Assembly: GCA_000436375.1 (NCBI GenBank)
Contig: FR885464.1
Location: 1 to 34,790, forward strand
DNA from: Azospirillum sp. CAG:239
Lineage (GTDB): Bacteria > Pseudomonadota > Alphaproteobacteria > RF32 > CAG-239
DNA: 34,790 nucleotides
Direction: 5' to 3'
This document shows, one piece after another, positions 1-6,979 of this stretch; the first letter of the stretch is position 1; each line of letters opens with the position of its first letter. Position numbers and translations under genes: made by a program. Below the pieces are notes generated by a model. It saw nothing but the letters and a program-made list of their open reading frames with translations, was not told the origin of the DNA and ran no database searches.

Positions 1-25
1 GACAAACCTGCTTTTTTATCGTTAA

Positions 26-101
26 TGGTGGAGCTGAAGGGGATCGAACCCTCGACCTATTGATTGCGAACCAATCGCTCTCCCAACTGAGCTACAGCCC
101 C
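26..101 (-). tRNA. tRNA-Ala(CGC)
   Basis: The minus strand folds into a full cloverleaf with encoded CCA at 26-28. The acceptor stem carries the G3-U70 pair expected of alanine tRNAs. The anticodon loop reads TTCGCAA, giving anticodon CGC for codon GCG. The body closely resembles the tRNA-Ala(GGC) gene at 308-383. Its first 21 nt are repeated 160 bp away at 241-262. Confidence 0.95.
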
Positions 102-240
102 ATTTTTAGTTTCGGCACGGAGAGCGATTTCCAATCGCCTTGCGTACCTATGCTTCGCTGCGGTTGCTGTCGCCGCCCTTGCTCAGGCAAGGATATCAAG
201 ACGTTGCAGATAAAAACGACTCATCGTTTTTACTTAGCCG

Positions 241-262
241 TCCCAACTGAGCTACAGCCCCA
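241..262 (-). repeat. Partial tRNA-Ala 5' fragment (second copy of 81-102)
   Basis: These 22 bp are identical to 81-102, which is the 5' acceptor and D-arm part of tRNA-Ala(CGC) plus one flanking base. Beyond 241 the match stops abruptly and no anticodon or T arm follows, so this is a fragment and not a tRNA gene. The 138 bp between the copies hold a hairpin near 178-194 (CCTTGC/GCAAGG) and a short inverted echo of the tRNA (GGAGAGCGATT at about 120-130). No gene is visible between the copies. Confidence 0.8.
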
Positions 263-307
263 AACGAAATTCTATAAATAAACCGGCTGGGCCGCCGGTT
301 AGAAAAA

Positions 308-383
<76 letters not shown>

Positions 384-534
384 AAAAGTCAAACCGAATA
401 TATGCAAATAAAAACGGCTTGTCAATAATTTTTCTTATCAACGCATAAATTTATTTGCCTGTCGAAAACAAACTGCCGTCCGGCCTTGATTTTTTTGTCG
501 GCATCTCCATATTTCAATGGGCAGGAGGGAATAG

Positions 535-1161
535 ATGGAATATTTATGGGTTTCTTTACGGTTGATTTATGCTTTTTTTCTGGTTCTGGTTTTTTTTCAG
601 ATATCAGGAAACAAAAGGCAGTTCAGTCAGATGACAACGTTTGACCTGATTAGCAATTTTATTCTCAGTGCTATTTTAAGCGGTTATATCATTAGCGGCA
701 AAGCCGGTTGGAAAGGTTTTACCGTCGTTATAGCCGTTTATTTCTCTATCAATTACCTTATTAATCTGATAGGTCATACCAATTGGGGGAGGCGGCTGAT
801 TATCGGCACGCCGACGATTCTCATCGACAAAGGCAAAATTAATCGTCGTAATCTGCAGAAAATGAACATGAATATGACCGATTTTTTATCACTGCTCCGA
901 ACCAAGGATATTCATTCGCTGCAGGATGTTTCTTTGGCCCAGATTGAAATTGGCGGCAACCTGACCGTTTTGCGCAAGGGCGAAGAGGCTTTTTCCGTCT
1001 TGTTGATTGAAAATGGCGTCGTTAATCATGAAAACCTGCGGCAAATACAAAAAACCGAAAGCTGGCTGCGTCGGAAACTTAAGGAAATGAAAGTCAATAA
1101 GGCGGAAGAAGTCTTTTATGCGCAATGGCAGAAAGGAAAACTCTATGTCATAAAAAATTAA
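535..1161 (+). CDS. DUF421/YetF-family membrane protein
   Basis: A 208-residue protein with hydrophobic segments at about residues 5-22, 38-55 and 60-78, followed by a soluble alpha/beta tail. The layout (N-terminal helices, then a segment around GTPTILIDKGKI and a DFLSLLR helix) is that of the DUF421/YetF family of small inner-membrane proteins, whose molecular role is poorly known. The start is supported by GGAGGG 8 nt upstream. The stop codon runs directly into the hairpin at 1159-1180. It appears to be a single-gene unit. The family call is from remembered pattern, not a search. Confidence 0.75.
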   Translation: MEYLWVSLRLIYAFFLVLVFFQISGNKRQFSQMTTFDLISNFILSAILSGYIISGKAGWKGFTVVIAVYFSINYLINLIGHTNWGRRLIIGTPTILIDKGKINRRNLQKMNMNMTDFLSLLRTKDIHSLQDVSLAQIEIGGNLTVLRKGEEAFSVLLIENGVVNHENLRQIQKTESWLRRKLKEMKVNKAEEVFYAQWQKGKLYVIKN

Positions 1162-1180
1162 GGCTCCTGTCGGAGCCTTA
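1159..1180 (-). terminator. Intrinsic terminator between convergent genes
   Basis: The perfect stem AAGGCTCC/GGAGCCTT has a 4-nt loop. On the minus strand it is followed by a T-rich run, so it mainly ends the GNAT transcript. It overlaps the stop codon of the plus-strand gene. Confidence 0.75.
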
Positions 1181-1186
1181 ACCTTA

Positions 1187-1699
1187 TTATTCTGCCGCTT
1201 CCAGATATTGTTCTTCCTCTTTGGCAAAATCCATGCCGTAAATGCAACAGTCATCTTTGCGGTCATAATATTCCTTTAAAACCGCTTCTCTTCTGAAGCC
1301 GCATTTCTCGTAGAATTTGCGCGTTGGATAATATTGGTCGGTGTTGTCAGTTTTCACATACAGCTTCTGAGCATCGCGTTCCTTCAGAATTTCCGAAAGA
1401 CGGCTGAAGAGCTGGTGTCCGATACCGCAGCCGCGAAAACTGTTTAATGTTGAAAGCCAGAAAATTTCAAACGTCCCTTCCCGGGCATCGGGAAGTTCGC
1501 CAAAACAGACATAAGCCACCGGTTCACCGCCGAATTCGGCAATGATATATTCATAACCGCAGTCTTTGTTGCGCAAAGCCTTTTCGGCCAGCTTGCGGTT
1601 AAGCTCAACGTCGTTTTCGTCAAAAAATCCGGTAGATGCTGCAATTTTACAAATGGCATCGGGGTCGTTTTTAGTCAGGTATGTTCTGAAAGTAAGCAT
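1187..1699 (-). CDS. GNAT-family N-acetyltransferase
   Basis: A 170-residue GNAT-fold protein that would transfer an acyl group from acyl-CoA to an unknown amine. Motif A, the CoA pyrophosphate-binding loop, is seen as RGCGIG at residues 89-94. It is preceded by the beta strand FEIFWLSTL and followed by the YPTRKFYEKCGF segment typical of the GNAT C-terminal half. The length is normal for a single-domain GNAT. The start has AAAGGAG 7 nt upstream. That Shine-Dalgarno lies inside the last codons of the small reading frame at 1702-1869, whose stop is only 2 nt before this ATG, so the two are probably translationally coupled. The substrate cannot be deduced from sequence. Confidence 0.85.
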   Translation of the reverse strand: MLTFRTYLTKNDPDAICKIAASTGFFDENDVELNRKLAEKALRNKDCGYEYIIAEFGGEPVAYVCFGELPDAREGTFEIFWLSTLNSFRGCGIGHQLFSRLSEILKERDAQKLYVKTDNTDQYYPTRKFYEKCGFRREAVLKEYYDRKDDCCIYGMDFAKEEEQYLEAAE

Positions 1700-1701
1700 A
1701 G

Positions 1702-1869
1702 TTACACTCCTTTCAAAACATTGTTTCCCCCGCAGTCAGAGAAGTCCAGGTCGTTCAGACTGGCATAGTTGAAAAGAAAGAAAAACTTTTTTTGATAAAA
1801 ATTCGGCCTGTGTACTTCCGAATTTTCATTCAGACTGCATGACGCTGCAGCAGGCGTTACAATACACAT
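1702..1869 (-). CDS. Small 55-residue protein coupled to the GNAT gene
   Basis: This reading frame starts at an ATG with GGAG 5 nt upstream. It ends with a TAA only 2 nt before the acetyltransferase start, and its last codons carry that gene's ribosome-binding site. The peptide begins MCIVTPAAASC, has three cysteines (residues 2, 11 and 44), an aromatic FFFLFNY stretch and a C-terminal SDCGGNN segment. No family is recognised. Possible roles are a modified peptide precursor acted on by the GNAT, a small protein partner, or simply a leader peptide controlling translation. A longer in-frame start at 1920 exists but has only a weak ribosome-binding site. Confidence 0.5.
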   Translation of the reverse strand: MCIVTPAAASCSLNENSEVHRPNFYQKKFFFLFNYASLNDLDFSDCGGNNVLKGV

Positions 1870-1924
1870 AAAAACTCCATAGTTGTTAATACGGCGTATG
1901 TTTTTTGCAAAACCATACACTTCT

Positions 1925-1953
1925 AATATGCACTATTTTTTTGATTTTGACAA
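1925..1953 (-). promoter_or_regulatory. Candidate promoter for the small ORF-GNAT unit
   Basis: On the minus strand, TTGTCA (1953-1948) is followed after 17 nt by CATATT (1930-1925). This resembles a sigma-70 promoter about 55 nt upstream of the small ORF start. It is a sequence match only. Confidence 0.4.
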
Positions 1954-1981
1954 CACCTGATGACGGATAATTTTTTTTCAT

Positions 1982-2013
1982 AAAAAACCCCGCTTAACGC
2001 GGGGTTCGTTTTT
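1982..2013 (-). terminator. Intrinsic terminator of the lipoprotein gene
   Basis: Stem AACCCCGC/GCGGGGTT with a 5-nt loop. On the minus strand it is followed by a run of T, just downstream of the stop at 2023. T residues on the other side could make it work in both directions. Confidence 0.85.
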
Positions 2014-2022
2014 TTGTCTTGT

Positions 2023-3138
2023 TTACTTGACGTAAATGTGAACTTCCGAAGAATTGGCCTCGGCACTGGTTCGTGCCGCAAGAGCAATGTTGTCGGCGCT
2101 TACGCCCATGTTGACCATATCCTGAAAGATTTTGGTCGCATTGTTTTTGGCGCTGCCGCTTGAAAGTTGCTTGCCGTTGGCCGGGCTGACGGCGACAACT
2201 TCAAACATAACGTTCGGTTTTTTATTTCTGGCACTGTTAACGGCTCTTTTCAGAGCTTCTTTGTACTGAACGTTTTCCTTGTTGAATTTGGCGACAAACA
2301 ACGGCTTGCTGCTCATCTCGCCGGCGTTCATTTTAAAACTGCTGCCGCGGGGAGCGGGGGTTCCGACCAGCGGAACGTTGTTTACGCCGTAACTGCCGAC
2401 CTTGATGGCGCTGTTCAGGTCAATAATGTAATTTCTTGCCGTCTGAACATATTGCTGCTGACGCATAACGTCAGTATTGACCTCATTCAGCAGGCTGTTC
2501 ATCAAAATAGCGGTCTGATTGGTTTCGTTCTCCAGAATTCTTAACTGACGGTGATCTTCGTCAACCGCGCCGGAAACGCCGTAAGCTGATTTGATGGAAT
2601 CAAGCAGGTATGACGTCATTGCCGTATCCGAAGCGACGCGTGCGGCCAACTGGGTCAGGGCGTCGGTATTGGCATTCATAATCTGAATATTGTTCTGGGC
2701 ATTTTGCAGCAGGGCGAACATATTCGGGTTGCCCGGCGTTGTGCCGACTTGCAGTTTGGCCTCTATCGTGCCGACGGTTTTGTGATACTGCTGAGCATTG
2801 GCGATAACCGAAGCTCTGATTTTCTGAAGTTCGGCGTTGTGCTGGCGAATGGCTACCTGCAACTGCGAAAGTTCATTGCGGAAAGAAACGACTTTCTGTC
2901 CGACAAAGGTACCGGTATTGCCGCCTTCGGAAACCTCTACCGGCTCAAAATTAGTCGAACCCAGCTCCGGCAGAGCATTGCCGTCGAGGTCGACGATGTT
3001 CGTGCCGCGGGTTTTGATTTCTTCCTGAGAATCTGAGCCGACAAGAGACGGAAACAACGCGTCCTTGCTGAAAGAGCAGGCACTGATAACCAGCGACAGG
3101 GCTGATACCAACGACAATCTGAGAACTGTTTTTTTCAT
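2023..3138 (-). CDS. Predicted lipoprotein with helical central region
   Basis: A 371-residue protein with a lipoprotein signal peptide: basic start MKKTVLRLS, a hydrophobic core, and lipobox VISAC with the cysteine at about residue 21. The mature part has a Gln-, Asn- and Ala-rich helical middle (about residues 85-250) suggestive of coiled coil. The C-terminal 100 residues alternate strands and helices, with the end EVHIYVK. That part loosely resembles OmpA-like or secretin-associated periplasmic domains but lacks a clear peptidoglycan-binding signature. The start has AAAGGT upstream. It has its own terminator and is not linked to neighbours. I do not recognise a characterised family. An outer-membrane lipoprotein facing the periplasm is an inference from the lipobox. 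Confidence 0.75.
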   Translation of the reverse strand: MKKTVLRLSLVSALSLVISACSFSKDALFPSLVGSDSQEEIKTRGTNIVDLDGNALPELGSTNFEPVEVSEGGNTGTFVGQKVVSFRNELSQLQVAIRQHNAELQKIRASVIANAQQYHKTVGTIEAKLQVGTTPGNPNMFALLQNAQNNIQIMNANTDALTQLAARVASDTAMTSYLLDSIKSAYGVSGAVDEDHRQLRILENETNQTAILMNSLLNEVNTDVMRQQQYVQTARNYIIDLNSAIKVGSYGVNNVPLVGTPAPRGSSFKMNAGEMSSKPLFVAKFNKENVQYKEALKRAVNSARNKKPNVMFEVVAVSPANGKQLSSGSAKNNATKIFQDMVNMGVSADNIALAARTSAEANSSEVHIYVK

Positions 3139-3325
3139 TGAATTAAGTACCTTTTTGAAAACCTGTTACATATCTGATTGCTTTTTACACTTTTATCTTC
3201 TTTTGTAAAGACTATTTTGCAAAAAAACAAGTAAGAATTTATATTTATCGTTTATTTTACATCGAACCTGAAACGAATTTTAGGTCAAATAGATTAAAAT
3301 TCTTTTAAATTAATAAAAATAACAC

Positions 3326-3354
3326 TTGCAAAAAAAAATGAATCGCGCTATTAA
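3326..3354 (+). promoter_or_regulatory. Promoter of tRNA-Arg(ACG)
   Basis: TTGCAA (3326-3331), a 17-nt spacer and TATTAA (3349-3354) lie 24 nt before the mature tRNA 5' end. The spacing and match to sigma-70 consensus are good. Confidence 0.65.
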
Positions 3355-3378
3355 AGCTTTGTTGTTTGAAAAACAGAT

Positions 3379-3455
3379 GCACCCGTAGCTCAATTGGATA
3401 GAGCATCTGACTACGGATCAGAAGGTTGTGAGTTCGAACCCCGCCGGGTGCGCCA
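3379..3455 (+). tRNA. tRNA-Arg(ACG)
   Basis: A full cloverleaf with acceptor stem GCACCCG/CGGGTGC, anticodon loop CTACGGA giving ACG (expected to be deaminated to ICG), T-loop GTTCGAA and encoded CCA at 3453-3455. A strong terminator follows within 3 nt. A degenerate second copy of the 3' end plus the terminator lies about 168 bp downstream. Confidence 0.96.
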
Positions 3456-3457
3456 TT

Positions 3458-3487
3458 AAAAAAACCCTCCATATGGAGGGTTTTTTT
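3458..3487 (+). terminator. Terminator of tRNA-Arg(ACG)
   Basis: The perfect palindrome CCCTCCATATGGAGGG is flanked by A and T tracts and ends in seven T. It sits immediately after the tRNA CCA. Confidence 0.9.
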
Positions 3488-3609
3488 AATGGCCTGCTCG
3501 ATGGGAGAGAAATCACAGCAGTGAGTTCGGGCTGAGTTTGCAGGCAGACGGAAGTATGCCGATGAGCGCAGCGAAGCAAACGAAGCAGGCGCAGATGCAG
3601 TCAAGCCAG

Positions 3610-3664
3610 CCCCGCCCGGGTTCCGAATCATCCCCTCCATATGGAGGGTTTTTTTAATAACCTG
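3610..3664 (+). repeat. Second copy of tRNA-Arg(ACG) terminator with degraded tRNA 3' end
   Basis: Positions 3633-3658 are identical over 26 bp to the terminator at 3465-3490, 168 bp upstream. The preceding bases (CCCCGCCCGGGTTCCG) resemble the tRNA T-arm and acceptor 3' end (CCCCGCCGGGTGCGCC) with a few changes, and the following AACCTG matches GGCCTG loosely. The roughly 120 bp between the copies hold no credible gene. They contain the word CGCAGCGAAGCA, which also occurs in the spacer beside tRNA-Ala(CGC) when that is read in its tRNA direction. Confidence 0.75.
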
Positions 3665-3681
3665 TTTGGGGCCGGACCTGA

Positions 3682-5256
3682 TTATTTTATTTGAAAGATT
3701 CTGAATATCCGATTTTCATGAAGAAGCTTGAAATTTTCGGGAACATCTGTCCCGTAAAACTTGTTTTCGACATAAATGTCGCCCGGCTGCGGCCGTTCCT
3801 GATATTTGAGCGGAAATTTCAGAATGTTGTTCTGTCTGTCAGCGGCGCTGTTTGTTTTGAACACGAAGTTTCTTTCGGGAAAATAGAATTTATACGCCGA
3901 ACGATAGCAGTCGATGATATAACTCTCATATTTGCCGTTCAGGCTGTCTTTCACAAAAACGGACAGCGGTTTTTGATCTGCGGTCAGCCGGGAGAGGAAG
4001 CGGGCTGTGTCATGGTAGGCGTCGCCGTTTTGTTTCCGGTAAAGTGAAATGTTCTGAACGGCGGATATTGCCAAAAAGGCGAAGCCGAACAATATCAGCA
4101 CAGATTTTTTTTCAGCTGCGTAAAAGAAGACGAAAAGGCTGAAAAGTCCGGATACAATGGCATAATAAGATGCAGTGTTTTCATTGTGAATACCGAGTTT
4201 CCAGACCACGAAAAACAGAAGAACCAACGAGCCGCCCAGCAGCCCCCAAAGAAGAGGCGTTGCCTTTCGGGAAGAAACCAATGCCGTCAGAGCCGAAAAA
4301 CAGACGAAAAATTCCAGATAGTATTTTTTCCATGCTTCATCGCTGATATGAGCAGAAACATACTGATTGCTCTCGATTCCCAAACCAAACAGCAAATAAA
4401 TAAAAGCAAAAACTGCCATTGACAGAAACATTATGAATTCCAGCGGCAATTCTTTGGCGGTTTTAAACGGATGCAGAAACGAAGCCGGCTTGACAGTGCC
4501 TCTGAACACCAGATACAGGACGTCGACGGCAAGCAGTCCGGCGTAAAACAAAATAACGGTTTCTTTGGTATAAATGGCCAGATTCATCAGTATGCAAAAT
4601 AAAATCAGAAGCGAAGTTCTGGGAGCGGCCAGATATTTTTTCAACATCAGCAGGCTTGCGCAGATGAAAATAAGCATCAGCCGTTCCGGAAAAATCGGAT
4701 TGTTGATCCAGACCAGCGCCGGATAAAGCGTCGCCAGCGCCAGGGCATACAAGCGCCGCGAAACGGGGATAAAATCAAACAGACGGTAAAACAGATACAA
4801 AAGCAGAGCGGTCTCGCCCAGAACCATGCCGCTGACAATATACATATTGTGGCTGACGGCATAAAACAAATTCAGCTCCACATTGCCGAAAGGCGAAAAC
4901 CGGATATCGGAAATGCCGGTACCTTTGCCTTCCGCGAAGTTGACCGTGGTGCCGATGCTCATCAGATCAAAATTTGCAAACAGACTCATTTCCTGACTGT
5001 AAATAATTGCACACAGGATTGTAAAGGCCAGAAAAGCCCAGACAGCGGCCATTTTGTCGCTTCTTGGATTAAACAGATAAATCCGGTCGGGAAAGGAAAA
5101 CGCTGCCGGACGGGCACGAAGCCATATAAAAGGAAACAGAATCAGCCCCATAATAACCAGAAAAACATATCCCCAGTAACCATCGCGAAAATAAAAACTG
5201 AAGTTCCGCAAAAGCGTTGACAATATGTTCGGTTCAAACAGCGGGGGCGTATACAT
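3682..5256 (-). CDS. Polytopic membrane protein, GT-C glycosyltransferase-like
   Basis: A 524-residue integral membrane protein with about ten or more hydrophobic helices from residue 30 to about 405, then a soluble C-terminal domain of about 120 residues ending FRIFQIK. The pattern resembles the GT-C fold, lipid-linked-sugar-dependent glycosyltransferases and related O-antigen or cell-surface proteins: a loop after the first helices, repeated helices with short connections, and a C-terminal extracytoplasmic domain. I cannot place the acidic catalytic motif with confidence, so the enzymatic role is inference. The start is supported by AGGAGA 6 nt upstream. It is transcribed alone. The nearby GT2 gene at 5882 is on the other strand, but a shared role in surface glycans is plausible. 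Confidence 0.7.
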   Translation of the reverse strand: MYTPPLFEPNILSTLLRNFSFYFRDGYWGYVFLVIMGLILFPFIWLRARPAAFSFPDRIYLFNPRSDKMAAVWAFLAFTILCAIIYSQEMSLFANFDLMSIGTTVNFAEGKGTGISDIRFSPFGNVELNLFYAVSHNMYIVSGMVLGETALLLYLFYRLFDFIPVSRRLYALALATLYPALVWINNPIFPERLMLIFICASLLMLKKYLAAPRTSLLILFCILMNLAIYTKETVILFYAGLLAVDVLYLVFRGTVKPASFLHPFKTAKELPLEFIMFLSMAVFAFIYLLFGLGIESNQYVSAHISDEAWKKYYLEFFVCFSALTALVSSRKATPLLWGLLGGSLVLLFFVVWKLGIHNENTASYYAIVSGLFSLFVFFYAAEKKSVLILFGFAFLAISAVQNISLYRKQNGDAYHDTARFLSRLTADQKPLSVFVKDSLNGKYESYIIDCYRSAYKFYFPERNFVFKTNSAADRQNNILKFPLKYQERPQPGDIYVENKFYGTDVPENFKLLHENRIFRIFQIK

Positions 5257-5332
5257 GGCATTCTCCTTTTGCTCATACTACCGCCCAAACCCTAAATAAT
5301 ATTAAACAAAAATCAGAAAATTTTAAAAATAA

Positions 5333-5356
5333 GAAAACCCTTGCTCAGCAAGGGTT
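5333..5356 (-). terminator. Terminator of tRNA-Ser(GGA)
   Basis: Stem AACCCTTGCT/AGCAAGGGTT with a minimal loop. On the minus strand it is followed by T residues, just after the tRNA CCA. Confidence 0.85.
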
Positions 5357-5363
5357 CCAGTAA

Positions 5364-5454
<91 letters not shown>

Positions 5455-5546
5455 AAAAATTGGTATTTTCCTTTTAATCTATTATCAGAAATTTGCAAGA
5501 GTTATTTTTATTTTTCGCCGCAAAATTTTTATTCGGGTTAATTTTC

Positions 5547-5575
5547 TTGACTATTTGACCGCCTTCCGTTAATCC
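5547..5575 (+). promoter_or_regulatory. Candidate promoter for structured leader and GT2 gene
   Basis: TTGACT (5547-5552), a 17-nt spacer and TAATCC (5570-5575) make a good sigma-70-like match. Transcription would start near 5582, giving a leader of about 300 nt before the GT2 start at 5882. Confidence 0.55.
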
Positions 5576-5657
5576 TGACAACAGAACGTATAACACGATG
5601 TGTCTTGTACGTTTCAGCGCCTGATAAGGTGCGGGCTGTCAGAAGCCTCATGCTCAC

Positions 5658-5718
5658 ACGGTGCATATGTATATTTATTGCATCGATAAATATCGTGCAT
5701 ATATCACATATGCACCGT
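5658..5718. repeat. AT-rich 61-bp palindrome in GT2 leader
   Basis: The perfect 13-bp arms ACGGTGCATATGT (5658-5670) and ACATATGCACCGT (5706-5718) enclose a second perfect pair, ATATTTAT (5671-5678) and ATAAATAT (5686-5693). The right side has an extra 12 nt between the inner and outer arms. It could be a regulator-binding site in DNA or a long hairpin in the RNA. Two smaller hairpins precede it: 5585-5613, with arms AACGTA/TACGTT, and 5617-5632, with loop GATA. Confidence 0.75.
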
Positions 5719-5742
5719 TCTTCCATATTCCCTGGACAATTC

Positions 5743-5836
5743 GGCCGGGGAGCTTTAAGCGTATGTCCAAGACCGCTTTTTGGGTTTAAAGGCTTAAAGA
5801 GTCATGTTGTGAGCGTGATTTCTGAACTCCCCGGCC
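5743..5836 (+). ncRNA. Structured RNA leader, riboswitch- or attenuator-like
   Basis: A perfect 10-bp closing helix (P1) pairs 5743-5752 (GGCCGGGGAG) with 5827-5836 (CTCCCCGGCC). Directly stacked on it is an 8-bp helix (P2), CTTTAAGC 5753-5760 with GCTTAAAG 5792-5799. A third weaker helix (P3), TCATG 5802-5806 with CGTGA 5814-5818, would complete a three-way junction. The outer four bases of the P1 3' strand (5833-5836) are also the start of the terminator stem at 5833-5853. CTCCCC at 5827-5832 is also complementary to the GGGGAG ribosome-binding site at 5870-5875. This is the overlap expected of a regulatory switch. I do not recognise a known riboswitch, 6S or tmRNA consensus. Confidence 0.6.
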
Positions 5837-5861
5837 ACCTTATTGAGGTGGTCTTTGTTTT
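5833..5861 (+). terminator. Terminator/attenuator upstream of GT2 gene
   Basis: Stem GGCCACCT (5833-5840) with AGGTGGTC (5846-5853), a 5-nt loop, then TTTGTTTT. It lies between the structured leader and the GT2 start, so it would stop transcription before the gene unless prevented. Its 5' arm overlaps the P1 helix of the leader. Confidence 0.75.
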
Positions 5862-5881
5862 ATGTCTCAGGGGAGTTTATT

Positions 5882-6979
5882 ATGACTGACCAGCCTTTAG
5901 TATCTATTGTCGTTCCGGTTTACAATACCGAAAAATATCTTTCCGACTGTTTGGAAAGCCTGTTGGCACAAACTGAAAAAAACATTGAAATTCTGGCCGT
6001 CGACGACGGTTCGTCAGACGGCAGTCCGGCCATCTTGCGCCGGTATGCTGCCAATTGTCCGCAGATACGGATTTTTACGCAAAAAAATGCCGGCCCTGGC
6101 GCCGCGCGTAATACGGCATTGAAAAACACCCGCGGCAGATATGTCATGTTTTGCGATTCCGACGATATGTTTAAGCCCTCAATGTGCCGCGAAATGGCTC
6201 AGATAATGGAAAACGAAAACGTCGATTTTGCCTTTTGCGATACCGAAGAATATAAAAAGAAAGTTCAGACCTCTCATATTCGCAAAGCGGGAATGACTGA
6301 CATTTCGCCAAATGATTTTCCCGAAATTGCCGTAGGCATTTGGTGCTTTATTTTTCGTCGGGACATTCTCGAAAAATATGAGATTTATTTTCCCTCAACT
6401 TTCTATGGCGAAGACTTTGCATTTGCCGCGAAATACATTTTCATTTCCCGACGCTTCTGCGCATTGGATAAAAAGCTTTATGTTCTTCGTTCGCGAAACG
6501 ATTCGCTTATGCGCAGTCTGGTTGTCGGCGGAGACAATCCGCGTATGCTCGGTAATATGGACGCTCTGGCGGATATGTACGATTTTCTTGTTGACTGCGG
6601 GCTGACCAACATATGCCGCGGCAGTTATTTGCGGATTGTCGAAAGGCTGACGGTCGGCAGTTTTGCCTATATGTCGGAAAGTGACAAAAGAAAGGCTTTT
6701 GTCCGGTTGCGGAAAATTTTAGCTCCGTTTCGGGAAAGGCTGAAAGATTTCCGCTTGCTTGCTCTGGCTGCCGACGGAAAGGAAAAAGCGTTTTTCCGCC
6801 GTCTGGGCTCTTACAACATGAGCGGAACCGTCAAAATAAAATTTTTCGGTCTGACCTGGTTTAAGGTAAAAAACAAAGCCGGCGAACAGATTTATTACAT
6901 TGCCGGCATTCCGCTGCTCAAATCCGTACATGACGGCAAAGGCTGTCGTCGCTATGTTCTGGGGATAAGGATATCTTAG
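5882..6979 (+). CDS. Family 2 glycosyltransferase
   Basis: A 365-residue GT-A-fold glycosyltransferase that transfers a sugar from a nucleotide-sugar donor in cell-surface polysaccharide or LPS synthesis. The N-terminal domain shows SIVVPVYN at about residues 8-15, DDGSSDGS at 41-48, and the metal-binding DSDD (DXD) at 92-95. The acceptor region has GED near residue 180. The C-terminal tail, with FFGLTWFKVK and YVLGIRIS, is of the kind seen in LPS glycosyltransferases. The start at 5882 is chosen for GGGGAG at 5870-5875; an upstream in-frame ATG would lie in the terminator. The gene follows the structured leader and ends in a 4-bp convergent overlap with hydE. Donor and acceptor are unknown. 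Confidence 0.9.
   Translation: MTDQPLVSIVVPVYNTEKYLSDCLESLLAQTEKNIEILAVDDGSSDGSPAILRRYAANCPQIRIFTQKNAGPGAARNTALKNTRGRYVMFCDSDDMFKPSMCREMAQIMENENVDFAFCDTEEYKKKVQTSHIRKAGMTDISPNDFPEIAVGIWCFIFRRDILEKYEIYFPSTFYGEDFAFAAKYIFISRRFCALDKKLYVLRSRNDSLMRSLVVGGDNPRMLGNMDALADMYDFLVDCGLTNICRGSYLRIVERLTVGSFAYMSESDKRKAFVRLRKILAPFRERLKDFRLLALAADGKEKAFFRRLGSYNMSGTVKIKFFGLTWFKVKNKAGEQIYYIAGIPLLKSVHDGKGCRRYVLGIRIS

Noticed and set aside
3305..3640. ORF across tRNA-Arg(ACG), and similar ones across the other tRNAs
   Set aside because: They translate tRNA and terminator sequence; the cloverleafs explain the conservation.
5576..5861. tmRNA or 6S RNA for the structured leader
   Set aside because: No T-loop or tag-peptide region of a tmRNA is visible, and the overall pairing does not resemble one long 6S-type stem; a leader with attenuator fits better.
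5605..5889. Plus-strand ORF over the GT2 leader
   Set aside because: It has no ribosome-binding site and covers the palindrome, structured RNA and terminator.
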